A stretch of DNA of 20,876 nt. Source: JAABTH01 sp964390725. Its GTDB lineage: Bacteria; Bacillota; Dethiobacteria; DTU022. This document shows positions 20,003-20,876 of this stretch, piece after piece. The stretch's first letter is position 1, and every line of letters begins with the position of its first letter. The stretch lies in assembly GCA_964390725.1 (NCBI GenBank), contig CAYMIW010000048.1, positions 1 to 20,876 of the forward strand. Direction: 5' to 3'. The notes below the pieces were generated by a model. That model saw nothing but the letters and a program-made list of their open reading frames with translations. It did not search any database and had not been told where the DNA came from. The translations under genes and the position numbers were made by a program.

Positions 20003-20812
20003 TTAAGGTCTGGGCGGGTAAGAGGGATCTGGATCATACCAGTCTGCCGGGTCAATATTGCCTGTATCATGTCCAGCTGTAACCGTCACTGGGATCAAAC
20101 TGTGGTCGTCAAAACCGTAAAGTAGCCCATCCAAAACAAACTGGCTGTATGCTCCCGCTACACCGCTATCGGTATAGGCTACAAGATTGTAGGTTCCCGG
20201 GGGAAGGTTTTCTATGACATAGGTAAGCTGGTTTTCTTCTGTATCTACATAGTAGGCATGACCTTCTTCCAGGTGGAATGCCGTTACCCGCAGAGGCGGT
20301 ATATGTTCAGAAGGATAGCTTAAACTACCACTGATACTGCCGAACTCGGCTTCGGGTTCAGTCTCACCATTTTCTGTTTCGGGTTCAGCAGCCGTCGGAC
20401 CAGGCAGGCTCCCGTTTGCCTCCTCGCCGGGGGCTTGTAACTCGATAGAAGCGCTCTTGCTACCAATTTTATTTTCTGCGATAGCGACAAGTGAGAAGCT
20501 TTCACCTTCTGAGAGTAGGATCAGGGTTGAACTACTCTCGACAACATCTATGCCGTCATTACGGTTAAAGCGCACTGTCGGTTCAGGATTGCCACTAACC
20601 ACCGCGGTCACCACTGTGCGATACCTTCCTGTTGTTGGATCTATTACCATCTCTTCCGTTACTTCAAGCTCGATTGTAGGTGTTGTCTCTTCCGGAATAA
20701 ACAGGCTCTTAAGTGGCGTAAGCAAAACAATTAAGACTATTAACAACAGGATAATGATGGTACTGAGGACATACAGAACCTTTACATAACCGTTTTCATG
20801 ATCAAGTAACAT
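20003..20812 (-). CDS. Membrane-anchored extracytoplasmic protein with Ig-like and prealbumin-like beta domains
   Basis: Protein of 269 residues of unknown role. One membrane helix (about 12-31, VLYVLSTIIILLLIVLIVLL) is followed by an Ig-like beta domain (about 43-128, including VSGNPEPTVRFNRNDG). A Pro/Glu-rich linker (about 130-156) leads to a carboxypeptidase-regulatory or prealbumin-like domain: FGSISGSLSYP, then YVIENLPPGTYNLVAYTDSG and VTVTAGHDTGNID. The short N-terminal segment is cytoplasmic and the rest is outside the cell. No clear ribosome site precedes ATG 20812, so it may be coupled to a gene beyond the window edge. It could be an envelope-bound binding or structural protein. Confidence 0.75.
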   Translation of the reverse strand: MLLDHENGYVKVLYVLSTIIILLLIVLIVLLTPLKSLFIPEETTPTIELEVTEEMVIDPTTGRYRTVVTAVVSGNPEPTVRFNRNDGIDVVESSSTLILLSEGESFSLVAIAENKIGSKSASIELQAPGEEANGSLPGPTAAEPETENGETEPEAEFGSISGSLSYPSEHIPPLRVTAFHLEEGHAYYVDTEENQLTYVIENLPPGTYNLVAYTDSGVAGAYSQFVLDGLLYGFDDHSLIPVTVTAGHDTGNIDPADWYDPDPSYPPRP

Positions 20813-20876
20813 AATGCCAATTGGAGAATGTTAAAATTGTAGACAATCTGCTAAGGTAGAAGGGGCAGAGAAAGTC

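Overview
The window looks like an accessory, mobile-element-rich stretch of an anaerobic Firmicutes (clostridial/Peptococcaceae-like) chromosome. This is inferred from the family mix: a C_GCAxxG_C_C redox protein in several copies, CopB-type P-ATPase, AbiE, AbrB/SpoVT regulator, group II intron and RAYT-type element. Strong AGGAGG-like ribosome binding sites and sigma-A promoters agree. No species is claimed. Base composition is mosaic. A hand-counted 60-base sample in the kinase gene (7441-7500) is about 62% G+C, against about 32% for a sample in the AbiE region (17401-17460).

Layout. 1-2050: nested mobile DNA on the minus strand. A group II intron (about 99-2050, with its maturase) sits in the leader of a RAYT/Y1 transposase gene that runs off the left edge with an ACG where the start codon should be. 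This lies directly behind a fragment of an alpha/beta hydrolase gene (2066-2242). 2246-4872: two copies of a C_GCAxxG_C_C unit, one with a nonsense codon and one truncated and frameshifted, bracket an MFS transporter and an IS21 IstB remnant. A short palindrome-tipped repeat recurs at the junctions. 4870-9956: a compact, GC-rich, minus-strand operon of class III aminotransferase, FucA-like class II aldolase, FGGY kinase and FLVCR-like MFS transporter, with a consensus promoter and a palindromic operator. A TetR regulator (9972-10742) lies just upstream. The gene set reads as uptake, transamination, phosphorylation and retro-aldol cleavage to DHAP plus an aldehyde; the substrate is unknown. 11066-11690: remnants of a flavoprotein gene pair. 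11716-12335: third C_GCAxxG_C_C unit, with an intact reading frame. 12549-14246: acyl-CoA dehydrogenase-like gene. 14274-16334: CopB-type copper ATPase, convergent with it. 16479-17994: AbiEi/AbiEii toxin-antitoxin pair with a perfect inverted-repeat operator over its promoter. 18402-19725: AbrB-like regulator overlapping a membrane-anchored alpha/beta hydrolase, with a consensus promoter. 20003-20812: membrane-anchored extracytoplasmic beta-domain protein.

The points most worth a second look are the catabolic operon of unknown substrate, the dispersed GTTGWCAACAACC...CTGACAA repeat that sits at gene 3' ends and next to the C_GCAxxG_C_C units, the RAYT/intron nesting, and the AbiEii reading frame that runs through the repeat. 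No tRNA, rRNA, riboswitch or CRISPR array was seen.
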